Assembly (NCBI GenBank): GCA_037176705.1
Contig: CM073885.1
Span: forward strand, 165,902,290 to 165,966,289
Direction: 5' to 3'
From: Molossus alvarezi
Taxonomy: Eukaryota; Chordata; Mammalia; Chiroptera; Molossidae
DNA length: 64,000 bases
A model generated the notes under the pieces. That model saw nothing but the letters and a program-made list of their open reading frames with translations. It was not told the origin of the DNA and searched no databases. A program made the translations under genes and the position numbers. How positions within the stretch are numbered: position 1 is the first letter of the stretch; the number at the start of each line of letters is the position of its first letter. Of the stretch, positions 41,201 to 45,664 are shown in pieces.

Positions 41201-44200
41201 CACTGTCGTTACAAAAATATTTTCAGCTACTTAAATGGACTTCCATCATATGTGTTCTTTTACATTTTGCAGGTTCCTCTTTGGTTTCCATTGAGAGTGC
41301 TGCTGAATCCAGTTTTCTGTCATACCGAGTTGAGCCACTTCAAAGCAAAACCAATTTTTGGATAGGATTGTATAGAAATATTGAAGGTAATTTTTGCAGG
41401 ATGATTATTTAATCACCAATATTTCAAACTGTTGTATGTTAAACAAGGTTTCCGTTCCAGAAGGTCTTGCCTTAAATAATGGTTAATTTGTGAAGAGTTT
41501 GAAAATACAAACATATTTTCATTTGAGATAAGAAGTGACATTTTATTTTATTATTATTATTATTTTAATCCTCACCCGTGGATATGTTTTTGTTTATCAT
41601 CAGATAGAGTGGGAGGAAGAGAGAGGGGGAGAGAAAGGGAGAGAGAAAGTGAAACATCAGTGTGAGAGAGATACACCGACTGGTTGCGTCTGCATGACCC
41701 GACCAGGGCTGGGGACGAACTGCAACGGAGGTATGTGCCCTTGACCGGAATCAAACCCAAGACCCATTGGTCTGCGGGCTGATGCTCTAACCTCTGAGCC
41801 AAACCGGACAGGGCAAAAACTGAAATTTTAAATGACCTATGTATTATGCTATCCTGAATGTCACTAATACCTTCTGTAGCTAAGTTAGTTTATGAAGCTT
41901 TAAAAATATTTTCTGTCTTTTGCCAGGAAAAAAAAAAAAAACTGAGGGAAGGATAAGTATACATAGTTGTATTAATTAGGAAAACATTTTCAACTAAAGC
42001 TATGTAAGAAACATTTTTCTCAGTTTCCTTCCCTGTAATAATTAGTCATCATAATCTTGCCTATTAAAAGTCTGACTATAAACAGCTATTGATGGTGTTA
42101 TAAAATAATATGCTTAGAAGTTTTACATGGCTAAGTTGAACTTACTTTTTAACTTGCATGTTTCTTGGCTGTCTGTGGTAAACAGGGAAGTGGCTATGGA
42201 TCAACGACAACCCCGTCTCCTTTGTCAACTGGAACACAGGAGAACCCTCTGGTGAACGAAATGATTGTGTAGCTTTAGTTGCATCTTCTGGATTTTGGAG
42301 TAATGTTCACTGTTCTTCCTACAAAGGATTTATTTGTAAAAGACCAAAAAGTAAGAATTTGCCCTATGGTACATATGTTCGCAGGCCACCCTTGCTTTCT
42401 AATACTTAGATGTCCGGTGTGGGATTATACTGTGATGCCAGTTTCCTGGCAAACTCTCTCCCACCTCCCGAGCAAGTGAAAACTCCAGTCCACCGTGGTG
42501 CTCAGCTGCTGTCTGCAGCTCTGAGTGAGCAAAAACCACTCCCTGCCTGCTTGGCTGACATAATGATTTTGATTTATCAACCCATTTGTAATGGGATATC
42601 CATGCCCATGATTTGTGAAATTGCAAGCAGTTCGGAGAGCCAGCCTACAAAGCGTCATGGCGTGGGAAGAAAAAGGGTGAAACCGTCTCCTTGGCAAACC
42701 AGAAGGGGCAAGGTTCTGGGAGGGAATCAGAATTTCTAACAAATCGTGTAAGACTAAATCATGTCAGATTTAAGGAAAAAATCTAGTGGGACCAATTAAG
42801 CCTCCTACTGAGATTGAGTGGCAGACCATGGAAGGACAGGAATTAATAATAGTGTTATTTACTCATGGCGTGATACTATCTGGACTTTAATAATGTTTTT
42901 GTGCCATTCCACTTCACATAATATCCTTTCTAACAGATAACATTGTTAATTGCATAATAGATTTAAGTAAATGAATTAGATAAATTAATACTCCATCCCC
43001 TGAGATTTTATTATTTTAGAATTTTGTAGTTCTTCAGTCTTTTAAAACTCTGTTCTAAGAGACTATACACCTGTAGGTGCAATGTTGGGGCCTTATTTCA
43101 CTTTCATTCAAATGCCTGTAATATCTAAGGCTTCCATGGGCCAGTTTCAAGATTACTAGCCTAGAATACATTATTTATGGGTAGATTGGGTAGATTTTTG
43201 ATGGTAGATTTTTGAATATCTGTGGCCCAAATGCAAATGGGAGGACTGTCCAGGCATGGGCAAAAGTAGGTTTATAGTTGTGATTATGTGAAAGTTTATT
43301 CTTGTATTATTATTTGTTAATTGTTGCATTCTTTATTTGTATCAGAGCTATAAAGCTACTTTTGTCCGCGCCTGTATTTTCAGATCTTTCAATATATTCA
43401 AACTCACCATATAGCTGTAGGATACTGTTACAGAATATATATAGATAGATATAGATAGATCTATTTGTATATCTGAATATCAGATCTATCTAATATATAT
43501 ATTTGTATATATATACACACATCATAATCCAAACATGGAGGATTTTATGTATCTGTGAACCAAATAATATTATCTATATGCAATTATTATGGATTTTTAT
43601 AAGTATTTAACAAATTTCTTATTTTACAAACAGTTGTTGATGCTGAGCCTACCCGAACAGCAATGACAGAAAAAGGTAAGACCATTATGAAATTTCAAGT
43701 TTCTTATTAGTAATGTATCAATATCATTTGTTTAAAAGCCCATGATAACCCCTTCCGACAACCCCTGCACTCTCAGTAGAACCGCTCGAGCTACACGAGC
43801 CTTTGTCCTTATGTCCTCGGCCTCCCTTGACTGCTGCTCTGGAAAAGCAGGCTTTGGAGTCGGTGGTGGTTCTACCACTGATGTTTTTAAAGACATTGAT
43901 TTCTCTGTTACGAAGAGTTGCCTTAGAAGAACCCATAGAAGAAATTTCTCTCAGTAATCCCTGTGGTTTCTTTTTTCTTTTCTTTCTTTTCTTTTCTTTT
44001 CTTTTCTTTTCTTTTCTTTTCTTTTCTTTTCTTTTCTTTTCTTTTCTTTTCTTTTCTTTTCTTTTTTTAAGCAATGGTTTTAATTTTTATTTTATACATA
44101 ACTTGAATTAGGTAGCATCTTATTTCACTCATTTGGCTTGTCGCTAGAAACTCAGTGCAATTTATGGCTTGTTGTAGCCCTGTTATTAACCTCATGAGTG

Positions 44201-44881
44201 TTATTTGTGAACTAATTATATTCATGAGCTCAAATTTCTACTACTTTCATTTTATTTTCCCCCTAATATTTTCATTTGCTTTTTATTGTCATCATCATTA
44301 TTATAACTATTCTATGTATCTTCATATAATGTATTTGTAAGCAGCCTTAAATTATTTTGAAACAGGCATAAGTACTTTAAAACATTGATTATTTATGTAG
44401 TAGCATGCTACACAGATAAATGAAATATTCTTGCAACTGAGTAATAAACTCAGCATCTAAAATAATCCTCTATTCTGTTTTCATGTCCTGCATTTCTGTT
44501 TGACAAATACCAGTGGAAACAATATTTATGCATTTTAGTTTTTCAAGCAAGGAACTCATATTGTTCTCGAGAGCATTCTCCCCTCTGCCTCCCTCCACCT
44601 TTTCCTAATGGTTTTATTTCTTTCCAGCCGACCCAAGGAAGATGGAACCTTCTAAGCCGTCTTCCCGAGTGGCAGGAGTCGTCGTCGTGGTGATCCTGCT
44701 GATTGCACTGGGTGTTGGCCTCGCCGCGTATTTGTTTTATAAGAAGAGGCGCGTGCATTTGCCACCTCAGGAGAACACTTTTGAAAACACCCTCTATTTT
44801 AACAGTAGATCAAGTGCAGGGACCGGTGATACAAAAGATCTTGTGGGTAACATTGAACAGAATGAACATGCAGTCATCTAG
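3701..44881 (+). CDS. MRC1: MRC1 macrophage mannose receptor (CD206), 3' two thirds of the gene, 21 exons
   Basis: MRC1 is a type I membrane endocytic receptor of macrophages, dendritic cells and sinusoidal endothelium that takes up mannose-, fucose- and GlcNAc-bearing glycoproteins and microbes. The join is 3701-3816, 5779-5927, 7844-8043, 9097-9224, 9710-9797, 10644-10788, 12322-12363, 13599-13762, 14831-14898, 16564-16664, 17541-17683, 18187-18301, 21202-21368, 23619-23721, 26379-26611, 32153-32318, 33400-33549, 41273-41386, 42186-42350, 43634-43675 and 44628-44881. It totals 2,853 nt, with every junction GT/AG and in phase and no internal stop. The order is CTLD3 to CTLD8, a short stalk, one membrane helix and a cytoplasmic tail. 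It differs from the related PLA2R1, MRC2 and LY75 because residues match human MRC1 closely throughout. The 5' exons are outside the window. There is no sign of pseudogenisation. Confidence 0.97.
3817..5778. other. Intron ~10, nothing recognised apart from a TTA run
   Basis: Unique-looking AT-rich intron. ORFs at 4807-5215 are not lectin-like. A short (TTA)n at 5752-5768 precedes the acceptor. Confidence 0.55.
5779..5927 (+). CDS. MRC1: MRC1 exon ~11: middle of CTLD3
   Basis: The exon begins by completing the split Arg codon, then reads YEQAFLTSFVGLRPEK and FWTGLSD (the WIGL-type core of a C-type lectin fold) and ends at HWNSDMP plus the first base of Gly. Its 149 nt fit phases 2 in and 1 out. 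No EPN or QPD sugar motif is present, as in human CTLD3, which is not a calcium-dependent mannose site. A TTA trinucleotide run lies directly upstream of the acceptor pyrimidines. Confidence 0.95.
5928..7843. other. Intron ~11, with MIR-like fragments
   Basis: Two weak MIR-like stretches are seen: about 6,350-6,470 (ttcattttaaagatgtggaaact) and about 7,310-7,400 (actctgtaaggtaggcagtg). The rest has no recognised feature. The ORF at 7720-8160 is only the read-through of the next exon. Confidence 0.4.
7844..8043 (+). CDS. MRC1: MRC1 exon ~12: end of CTLD3, linker, start of CTLD4
   Basis: This reads RKPGCVAMRTG, LWDVLRC and KFVCKHW (the last three CTLD3 cysteines), a Pro/Thr-rich linker (PPEPTTTPEP), then RCPEDWG and TSLCFK, the first two cysteines of CTLD4. 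It is 200 nt and exits in phase 0 at AAG before gtaagt. The linker is the region expected to space neighbouring domains of the extended receptor. Confidence 0.96.
8635..8945 (-). mobile_element. LINE-1 3' end, antisense, 5'-truncated
   Basis: T-rich left edge, then the reverse complement of the bat L1 3' UTR: catgtccattggtcatgcat, catataagttctgtggttta and a ctgagggatgtcagtctg block. The same segment recurs at 15862-15985 and 46440-46860 (antisense) and at 31550-31862 and 53950-54160 (sense). Confidence 0.8.
9097..9224 (+). CDS. MRC1: MRC1 exon ~13: CTLD4 first half
   Basis: It starts in phase 0 with LFTKGIHEKKTWFDAQDFC and continues through GGDLASINNKEEQQTIWRLI, the two-helix part of the lectin fold with its conserved cysteine. 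It is 128 nt, with a split Thr codon at the donor gtaagt. Identity with human MRC1 is high across this stretch. Confidence 0.96.
9710..9797 (+). CDS. MRC1: MRC1 exon ~14: CTLD4 core strands
   Basis: This 88-nt exon reads TSGKYHELFWLGLTHG, then GFTWSDGSP. FWLGL is the conserved WIGL-type core motif. It ends in phase 0 immediately before the sugar-binding loop, which is entirely in the next exon. Confidence 0.95.
10644..10788 (+). CDS. MRC1: MRC1 exon ~15: CTLD4 mannose/Ca2+ site
   Basis: CTLD4 is the main calcium-dependent sugar site of the receptor. Its Glu-Pro-Asn (EPN) motif, which sets mannose-type specificity, is at 10671-10679. The following Asn-Tyr is retained, as is the Glu of TEYC, and the Trp-Asn-Asp (WND) motif is at 10734-10742. 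All residues expected to ligate calcium and sugar hydroxyls are therefore present. The exon closes CTLD4 with WICQ, is 145 nt long and exits in phase 1. Confidence 0.97.
10789..12321. other. Intron ~15, mostly unassigned, with a MIR
   Basis: Unique-looking intron. A MIR fragment is listed separately at 11895-12060. G-rich tract at 12205-12224. Confidence 0.5.
11895..12060 (+). mobile_element. MIR SINE fragment
   Basis: The stretch tctattgagcaccttcgaaatacc ... acagctgacaaaattaag follows the MIR core and 3' order (attgagcacctactatgtgcc then cagatgaggaaac), at moderate divergence. Confidence 0.6.
12322..12363 (+). CDS. MRC1: MRC1 exon ~16: CTLD4-CTLD5 proline-rich linker
   Basis: This is a 42-nt micro-exon reading GQTPKPEPTPAPED. 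It matches the human linker position and length and is flanked by a good pyrimidine tract (ttgttttccag) and a gtaagt donor. It was recognised by phase continuity with both neighbours, since it is too short to stand out as an ORF. Confidence 0.93.
12605..13095 (-). mobile_element. MLT1-type MaLR LTR, antisense
   Basis: The left edge gagggctgctgtgacaaatt, the internal acagttctggaggttgg and gaaatcaaggtgttggcagg, and the right edge gattcagcctaca match the reverse complement of an MLT1-like LTR. No internal retroviral coding is attached. Confidence 0.7.
13599..13762 (+). CDS. MRC1: MRC1 exon ~17: start of CTLD5
   Basis: The exon reads PPVTEDGWVIYKDYQYYFSK, then AREFCKKNFGDLVSIQSESEKKFLWKH. It supplies the first strand, both helices and the conserved helix cysteine of CTLD5. 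It is 164 nt, phase 1 in and 0 out. CTLD5 is the second domain of this receptor reported to bind sugars. Confidence 0.96.
13763..14830. other. Intron ~17, nothing recognised
   Basis: Unique-looking. A G/T-rich tract is at 13915-13945, and a pair of similar segments at about 14,117-14,150 and 14,178-14,210 (gattattnatctaaagatct) suggests a small local duplication. Confidence 0.45.
14831..14898 (+). CDS. MRC1: MRC1 exon ~18: CTLD5 core
   Basis: This 68-nt exon reads VNRNDAQPAYFIGLLISLDKKF and ends in a split Ser codon (AG before gtaagt). FIGL is the core hydrophobic motif. Human MRC1 has Ser where this copy has Pro (AQPAY). Confidence 0.94.
15596..15842 (-). mobile_element. Ves SINE, type with 'aactgcaaccgaggtacatg' body, antisense
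   Basis: The full body on the minus strand has the tRNA-like head at the right (ending ccaaactggccacggc) and the cctcctctgagga hairpin plus T run at the left. It is flanked by a T-rich duplication (atttttattaattttt) and sits in the A tail of an antisense L1 fragment, so it is nested. Confidence 0.9.
15843..15985 (-). mobile_element. Short LINE-1 3' end, antisense
   Basis: T-rich start, then agctgcacatgtttctcc, tgtctatgtccattcgttat and gcatataagttctttggttt. This is the same L1 3' UTR as at 8635-8945, truncated to about 140 bases. Confidence 0.75.
16564..16664 (+). CDS. MRC1: MRC1 exon ~19: CTLD5 EPN loop
   Basis: It reads SWMDGNKVNYVAWAPGEPNFANDDENCVVMYSNS. The EPN motif at 16610-16618 and the acidic cluster before the conserved Cys indicate that the CTLD5 calcium/sugar loop is preserved. 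The exon is 101 nt, phase 2 in and 1 out. Confidence 0.95.
16875..17098 (-). mobile_element. Ves SINE, 'aactgcaaccgagg' type, antisense
   Basis: The body is complete on the minus strand, with flanking duplication gaaatattttttt at 16862-16874 and 17099-17111. It lies about 200 bases beyond the exon 19 donor. Confidence 0.92.
17165..17360 (-). mobile_element. MIR SINE, antisense
   Basis: The sequence ctgcaaaatgggaataataa, aacctatatattgagaaaatt and aacactaagtaaatgcttgg follows the MIR core in reverse-complement order. Confidence 0.65.
17541..17683 (+). CDS. MRC1: MRC1 exon ~20: end of CTLD5, linker, start of CTLD6
   Basis: It reads GFWNDINC (WND motif at 17546-17554), FICQRHNSSINAT, a Pro/Thr linker, then GCKEGWSFYNNK. 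The linker holds two N-glycosylation sequons (N-S-S and N-A-T) and looks one residue shorter than the human linker. The 143-nt exon exits in phase 0 at aag before gtaaga. A short head-only SINE is inserted in the intron only 24 bases beyond this donor. Confidence 0.95.
17708..17803 (-). mobile_element. Head-only tRNA SINE (short Ves relative), antisense
   Basis: Only the tRNA-related unit is present (ggtacgtgcccctagtggga to gctgagccaaaccagccagg), followed in element sense by a short A-rich tail. Direct repeats gttgcaacctt (17697-17707) and gttgcaatctt (17804-17814) bound it, so it was inserted at this length. It starts 24 bases beyond the exon 20 donor. A second copy of the same structure is at 46851-46961. 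Confidence 0.8.
17815..18186. other. Rest of intron ~20
   Basis: No feature recognised. Confidence 0.5.
18187..18301 (+). CDS. MRC1: MRC1 exon ~21: CTLD6 first half
   Basis: This 115-nt exon begins with CIKIFGFVEEERKAW and continues through ARRACIGFGGNLISIRNEREQ. It supplies the helices and conserved cysteine of CTLD6, with a split Ala codon at gtacgc. Confidence 0.95.
18302..21201. other. Intron ~21, nothing recognised
   Basis: A 2.9-kb unique-looking intron. It has a T run at 20049-20070 and GC-richer patches at 18,440-18,560 and 20,340-20,430. ORFs such as 20332-20571 have no family resemblance. Confidence 0.5.
21202..21368 (+). CDS. MRC1: MRC1 exon ~22: CTLD6 middle
   Basis: It reads AFITYHMKDSTFNAWTGLND, FLWTDGRGVHYTNWGKG and RRSSLSYED. 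WTGL is the core motif. The sugar loop lacks EPN (it is KGYPGG), as in the human protein, so CTLD6 is not expected to bind mannose. It is 167 nt and exits in phase 0 at gtaaat. Confidence 0.96.
21725..21850 (+). mobile_element. MIR SINE fragment
   Basis: The stretch aaatgcttactatgtgccaa then acactgtgctaagtgctgta is the recognisable MIR core, preceded by a (CTC)n run at 21731-21747. Confidence 0.75.
21938..22163 (-). mobile_element. Ves SINE, 'cccacaacctgggca' type, antisense
   Basis: Full body on the minus strand, with flanking duplication aagattgttcttacc (21923-21937) and aagactgttcttacc (22164-22178). Confidence 0.93.
22179..23618. other. Rest of intron ~22
   Basis: Unique-looking purine-rich intron. 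No element assigned. Confidence 0.5.
23619..23721 (+). CDS. MRC1: MRC1 exon ~23: end of CTLD6
   Basis: It reads VDCVVVIGGKSKEAGKWMDDTC, then KRGYICQMLP. It contains the three last cysteines of CTLD6 and is 103 nt long. A (TG)n(TA)n microsatellite begins about 50 bases past the donor. Confidence 0.95.
23771..23800. repeat. (TG)n(TA)n microsatellite
   Basis: Dinucleotide run changing from TG to TA about 50 bases after the exon 23 donor. Confidence 0.9.
23801..25590. other. Intron ~23, unassigned
   Basis: No repeat or exon recognised. ORFs at 24415-24863 are not family-like. Confidence 0.45.
25605..25740 (+). mobile_element. hAT-type (MER1/Charlie group) DNA transposon fragment
   Basis: The segment gggttggtgagctttttagg, taaatattttaggctttgca and caactacccaactctgg follows a common mammalian nonautonomous hAT consensus start (ggttggcaaactttttctgt ... 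aaatattttaggctttgcgg). Only the 5' part is present. Confidence 0.55.
25741..26378. other. Rest of intron ~23
   Basis: T run at 26106-26122. Nothing else recognised. Confidence 0.5.
26379..26611 (+). CDS. MRC1: MRC1 exon ~24: linker and CTLD7 first half
   Basis: This is the longest internal exon (233 nt). It reads a linker (SSLPNSPATVPTDGF), VKYGQSSYSLM, WHEAENYCKLH, SILDSYSNAFAW and VWIGLNSNL. It has the WIGL motif in the classical form, where human MRC1 has WIAL. The exit is phase 0 at gtaaga. Confidence 0.96.
26855..27674 (-). mobile_element. Old LINE-1 3' end, antisense, interrupted by a Ves SINE
   Basis: The order tagagttgatatacaatgtc, aacaaggtgattgaacacgt, gcacatataagtaagtgaaatc, ctcacttagcaagatac and tggctgagtaatattctatt is the typical reverse complement of an L1 3' region. 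It is split by the SINE at 27071-27320. Confidence 0.8.
27071..27320 (-). mobile_element. Ves SINE, 'aactgcaactgagg' type, nested in L1
   Basis: Full body antisense, with perfect flanking duplication aaagtttatactt (27058-27070 and 27321-27333). Confidence 0.94.
27675..27934 (-). mobile_element. Ves SINE, 'aactgcaaccgagg' type, antisense
   Basis: Full body, with perfect 16-base flanking duplication aacagttctatttatt (27659-27674 and 27935-27950). Confidence 0.94.
27951..29210. other. Intron ~24 segment, nothing recognised
   Basis: Unique-looking. ORFs at 28239-28516 are purine-rich chance frames. Confidence 0.5.
29227..29521 (+). mobile_element. Ves SINE, 'ggttgcagtttgttcc' type, sense
   Basis: This is the only Ves copy inside MRC1 on the gene strand. 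It has a tRNA head with intact B-box-like gggttcggttcc, the 3' hairpin cctcgggtgagg and a (AAAT)n tail. The 16-base flanking duplication aaaatatgccatcata is perfect (29211-29226 and 29522-29537), suggesting a young insertion. Confidence 0.96.
29815..31870 (+). mobile_element. Half-L1 (HAL1-like) retrotransposon, sense
   Basis: The element has an L1-type 5' region (about 29,822-30,640, with cccacaaccacatcaaagtt and gaactgaggctcagggagg), an ORF1, and directly after the ORF1 stop an L1 3' UTR with aacatctgtaat and an A-rich tail. No ORF2 (endonuclease or reverse transcriptase) lies between. Half-L1 elements of this architecture are known in mammals, including a vesper bat. The termini are only approximate, and the flanking match agaatat is too short to be decisive. 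The region also explains several GC-rich ORFs at 30.1-30.5 kb. Confidence 0.75.
30653..31547 (+). pseudogene. L1 ORF1 (RNA-binding chaperone) broken by one frameshift
   Basis: ORF1p is the trimeric coiled-coil RNA-binding protein of L1. An N-terminal frame (30653-30976, about 107 residues, with coiled-coil SEMKEALTEIKNNLYRFNSR) ends in a stop just after an A run at 30967-30973. The frame then shifts by one, and the RRM/CTD part (ILGVPEGEE, PTPRHIIIKV, LQARREWQ, QPRLLYPAKLSF) runs to 31547. A single indel in the A run explains the break. It cannot make full-length protein as it stands. Confidence 0.88.
32153..32318 (+). CDS. MRC1: MRC1 exon ~25: CTLD7 second half
   Basis: It reads TNSEYVWTDKWRVRYTNW, SDEPKLKSACVYLD, YWKTAHCNESFYCLCKKSD. 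The sugar loop has Asp-Glu-Pro-Lys, not EPN. The end of the domain reads FYCLC where human MRC1 has FYFLC, giving an extra cysteine two residues before the last conserved one (codon 32297-32299). It is 166 nt and exits in phase 1 at gtaatg. Confidence 0.96.
32319..32908. other. Intron ~25 left part
   Basis: AT-rich and unique-looking. Nothing recognised. Confidence 0.5.
32921..33134 (-). mobile_element. Ves SINE, 'cccacaacctggaca' type, antisense
   Basis: Full body, with flanking duplication agatctacattc (32909-32920) and agatctgcattc (33135-33146). Confidence 0.94.
33400..33549 (+). CDS. MRC1: MRC1 exon ~26: linker and start of CTLD8
   Basis: It reads EIPATEPPQLPGRCPESDHTA, then WIPFHGHCYYIESS and WGQASLECLRM. 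It holds the first cysteine pair of CTLD8. It is 150 nt, phase 1 in and out. The intron that follows is the largest in the window (about 7.7 kb) and is mostly old L1-type sequence. Confidence 0.95.
33550..34190. other. Intron ~26 left part
   Basis: Unique-looking. Nothing recognised. Confidence 0.5.
34195..34690 (-). mobile_element. Old LINE-1 3' region, antisense
   Basis: The order cttcagctttattgaggtaa, gtatacaacatgatcatttg, catcacctcacatacttac and gtttatttcacttagcataatg is the reverse complement of an old L1 3' end. Confidence 0.8.
34708..34739. repeat. (CA)n microsatellite
   Basis: About 16 CA units. Confidence 0.95.
35168..35223. repeat. (TA)n(CA)n microsatellite
   Basis: About 20 TA units run into about 8 CA units, within the old L1-type element. 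Confidence 0.95.
35904..36162 (-). mobile_element. Ves SINE, 'aactgcaaccgagg' type, nested
   Basis: Full body antisense, with flanking duplication tactttagtctt (35892-35903 and 36163-36174). Confidence 0.94.
36570..36812 (-). pseudogene. L1 ORF1 remnant
   Basis: The minus-strand frame reads IIEVPEGGE, IMAESFPNLEKE, IQEAYRVPNTMN and IIKLSKVKDKE, the conserved central part of L1 ORF1p. Flanking ORF1 parts are broken, so it is a decayed copy. Confidence 0.85.
38040..38760 (-). mobile_element. Second copy of the half-L1/L1 noncoding region, antisense
   Basis: The order tagctactccagctgtttca, gtcttttgattggagtactt and taatgtaactactgataagg parallels 35,340-35,560 of the neighbouring element, so this is a separate, older insertion of the same kind. 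Confidence 0.6.
39319..39532 (-). mobile_element. Ves SINE, diverged 'cctacaacccaggca' type, antisense
   Basis: Body recognisable with several mutations in the head (ctgaaacacactggccaggt). Short flanking match gggact(a/g)tt. Confidence 0.85.
40120..40320 (-). mobile_element. MIR SINE, antisense
   Basis: The order actataaaatggggtaccaa, taataaggttgttgtaaaat, aatgtctggcatgaagtact follows the MIR reverse complement. Confidence 0.7.
40658..40700. repeat. (TATCA)n pentanucleotide repeat
   Basis: Seven to eight near-perfect TATCA units. Confidence 0.9.
41273..41386 (+). CDS. MRC1: MRC1 exon ~27: CTLD8 middle
   Basis: This 114-nt exon reads GSSLVSIESAAESSFLSYRV, then KTNFWIGLYRNIE, with a WIGL core. 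Acceptor ttttgcag and donor gtaatt are clear, and both junctions split Gly codons. Confidence 0.95.
41541..41814 (-). mobile_element. Ves SINE, 'aactgcaacggagg' type, antisense
   Basis: Full body, with left (TTA)n-rich tail. The head at right ends gccaaaccggacagggc. The target duplication is not clear. Confidence 0.9.
42186..42350 (+). CDS. MRC1: MRC1 exon ~28: end of CTLD8
   Basis: It reads GKWLWINDNPVSFVNWNTGEPSGERNDC, then FWSNVHCSSYKGFICKRPK. The loop is Glu-Pro-Ser where human has Asp-Pro-Ser, and WSN replaces WND, so a full calcium/sugar site is not expected. It is 165 nt and exits in phase 1 at gtaaga. Confidence 0.95.
42351..43250. other. Intron ~28 left part
   Basis: No exon or repeat recognised. 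ORFs at 42399-42742 are chance frames on both strands. Confidence 0.5.
43251..43374. mobile_element. Small inverted-repeat DNA transposon (mariner-like MITE)
   Basis: Imperfect 27-base terminal inverted repeats, at 43251-43277 (starting caggcatgggcaaaagtagg) and 43348-43374 (ending cttttgtccgcgcctg), bound a 124-base AT-rich unit with no coding capacity. A TA follows the right end and TC precedes the left, compatible with a decayed TA target duplication. Similar short mariner-type elements are abundant in bats. Confidence 0.75.
43430..43522. repeat. GATA/TA-rich simple repeat with a 10-base inverted repeat
   Basis: Mixed (GATA)n and (TA)n. Arms agatagatct (43453-43462) and agatctatct (43482-43491) are perfect reverse complements. 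Confidence 0.8.
43634..43675 (+). CDS. MRC1: MRC1 exon ~29: membrane-proximal stalk
   Basis: This 42-nt micro-exon reads IVDAEPTRTAMTEK between the last CTLD and the membrane anchor. It was identified by phase, by the gtaaga donor and by partial match to the human stalk. The stalk is poorly conserved, as expected. Confidence 0.88.
43971..44066. repeat. (CTTTT)n microsatellite
   Basis: About 18 units of CTTTT near 560 bases before the last MRC1 exon. It creates artificial Lys/Arg-rich or Phe-rich frames. Confidence 0.97.
44067..44627. other. Right part of intron ~29
   Basis: AT-rich, nothing recognised. A good pyrimidine tract (ggttttatttctttccag) leads into the last exon. Confidence 0.5.
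44628..44881 (+). CDS. MRC1: MRC1 exon ~30: transmembrane helix, cytoplasmic tail and stop
   Basis: After ADPRKMEPSKPSSR comes a membrane helix of about 24 residues (44669-44740, VAGVVVVVILLIAL onward). The stop-transfer run KKRR follows at 44741-44752, and then a cytoplasmic tail ending NEHAVI before TAG (44879-44881). The tail keeps FENTLY (44780-44797), the tyrosine-based signal used for clathrin endocytosis, with an aromatic pair just after it. Confidence 0.97.
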
Positions 44882-45547
44882 AAACACCATGTGATTTAGA
44901 TATATTTGAATTTCGTAGGCTTGTAACTGAAATGTTAAGGTCTTTAATTCAATCTGATTATTTTGTTTAAAATTAGGACTGTGTTGCACTGGTCTGTCCT
45001 TTTTCTTTGCCTGATTGCAGAAATAATTACTCATTTTCTAGCCTAGCAAGATATTTTCATCAAAGAGAGATACTATTGACTACCGCTCTGAAAAAGATCT
45101 TAGGTGAATACATAGCACAATAATGCTAATATTTAAGCATCATTGGTGTGTAGCTATTGTCAACTGCATGCAGATTATAAGAATCCCAGATACAACCGAC
45201 TAAGCTTCTTGAAATAGTTTAAGGAGCCCCTAAAGAAATGTTACCTATGGAATAATAATTCAGTAATTAGAAGACCATTTTAAAAATTAAGTACAATAAC
45301 CCCAGATGGCATAAAAATTTAGTCACTTTTTTTTTCAACCAATCTTAATTTTCACTGAAATTACCTAGAATTATATTTGTACATATGCAGAAAGAATAAG
45401 ACAGCTGAGAATGTTGTTTTCTCCAAGCAGGGTTTTGAGGCTGAATAGTGTAAAGGTGTTCTTTGTCCTGTTATATGTATATCAGGAATGCAAAGATGTG
45501 AAGTAAAAATGTAAATTTGCATAACTGGATGTACTTAGATAATGTGA

Positions 45548-45553
45548 AATAAA
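45548..45553 (+). terminator. MRC1: Probable MRC1 polyadenylation signal (AATAAA)
   Basis: Canonical hexamer 667 bases after the stop codon, with T-rich sequence downstream (45571-45590). A second hexamer lies at 45659-45664. Confidence 0.6.
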
Positions 45554-45658
45554 CATCAAAGACAAGGTCTATTTTTAAAGATTTGTATTTTGGTAAGTGT
45601 AAATGTTTTTAAATGAGATTTATTTACCCGTCTACTTTCTATTTAAGTTTACTCTTAA

Positions 45659-45664
45659 AATAAA
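45659..45664 (+). terminator. MRC1: Alternative polyadenylation signal (AATAAA)
   Basis: Second canonical hexamer about 110 bases beyond the first. Usage is unknown. Confidence 0.4.

Larger units (their letters stand above)
38761..41272. other. Right part of intron ~26
   Basis: Holds the Ves at 39319-39532, a MIR at about 40120-40320 and a TATCA pentamer run at 40658-40700. The remainder is unique-looking, with no exon found. Confidence 0.5.

Noticed and set aside
43724..44111. Lys/Arg-rich and Phe-rich frames
   Set aside because: Artefacts of the (CTTTT)n microsatellite.
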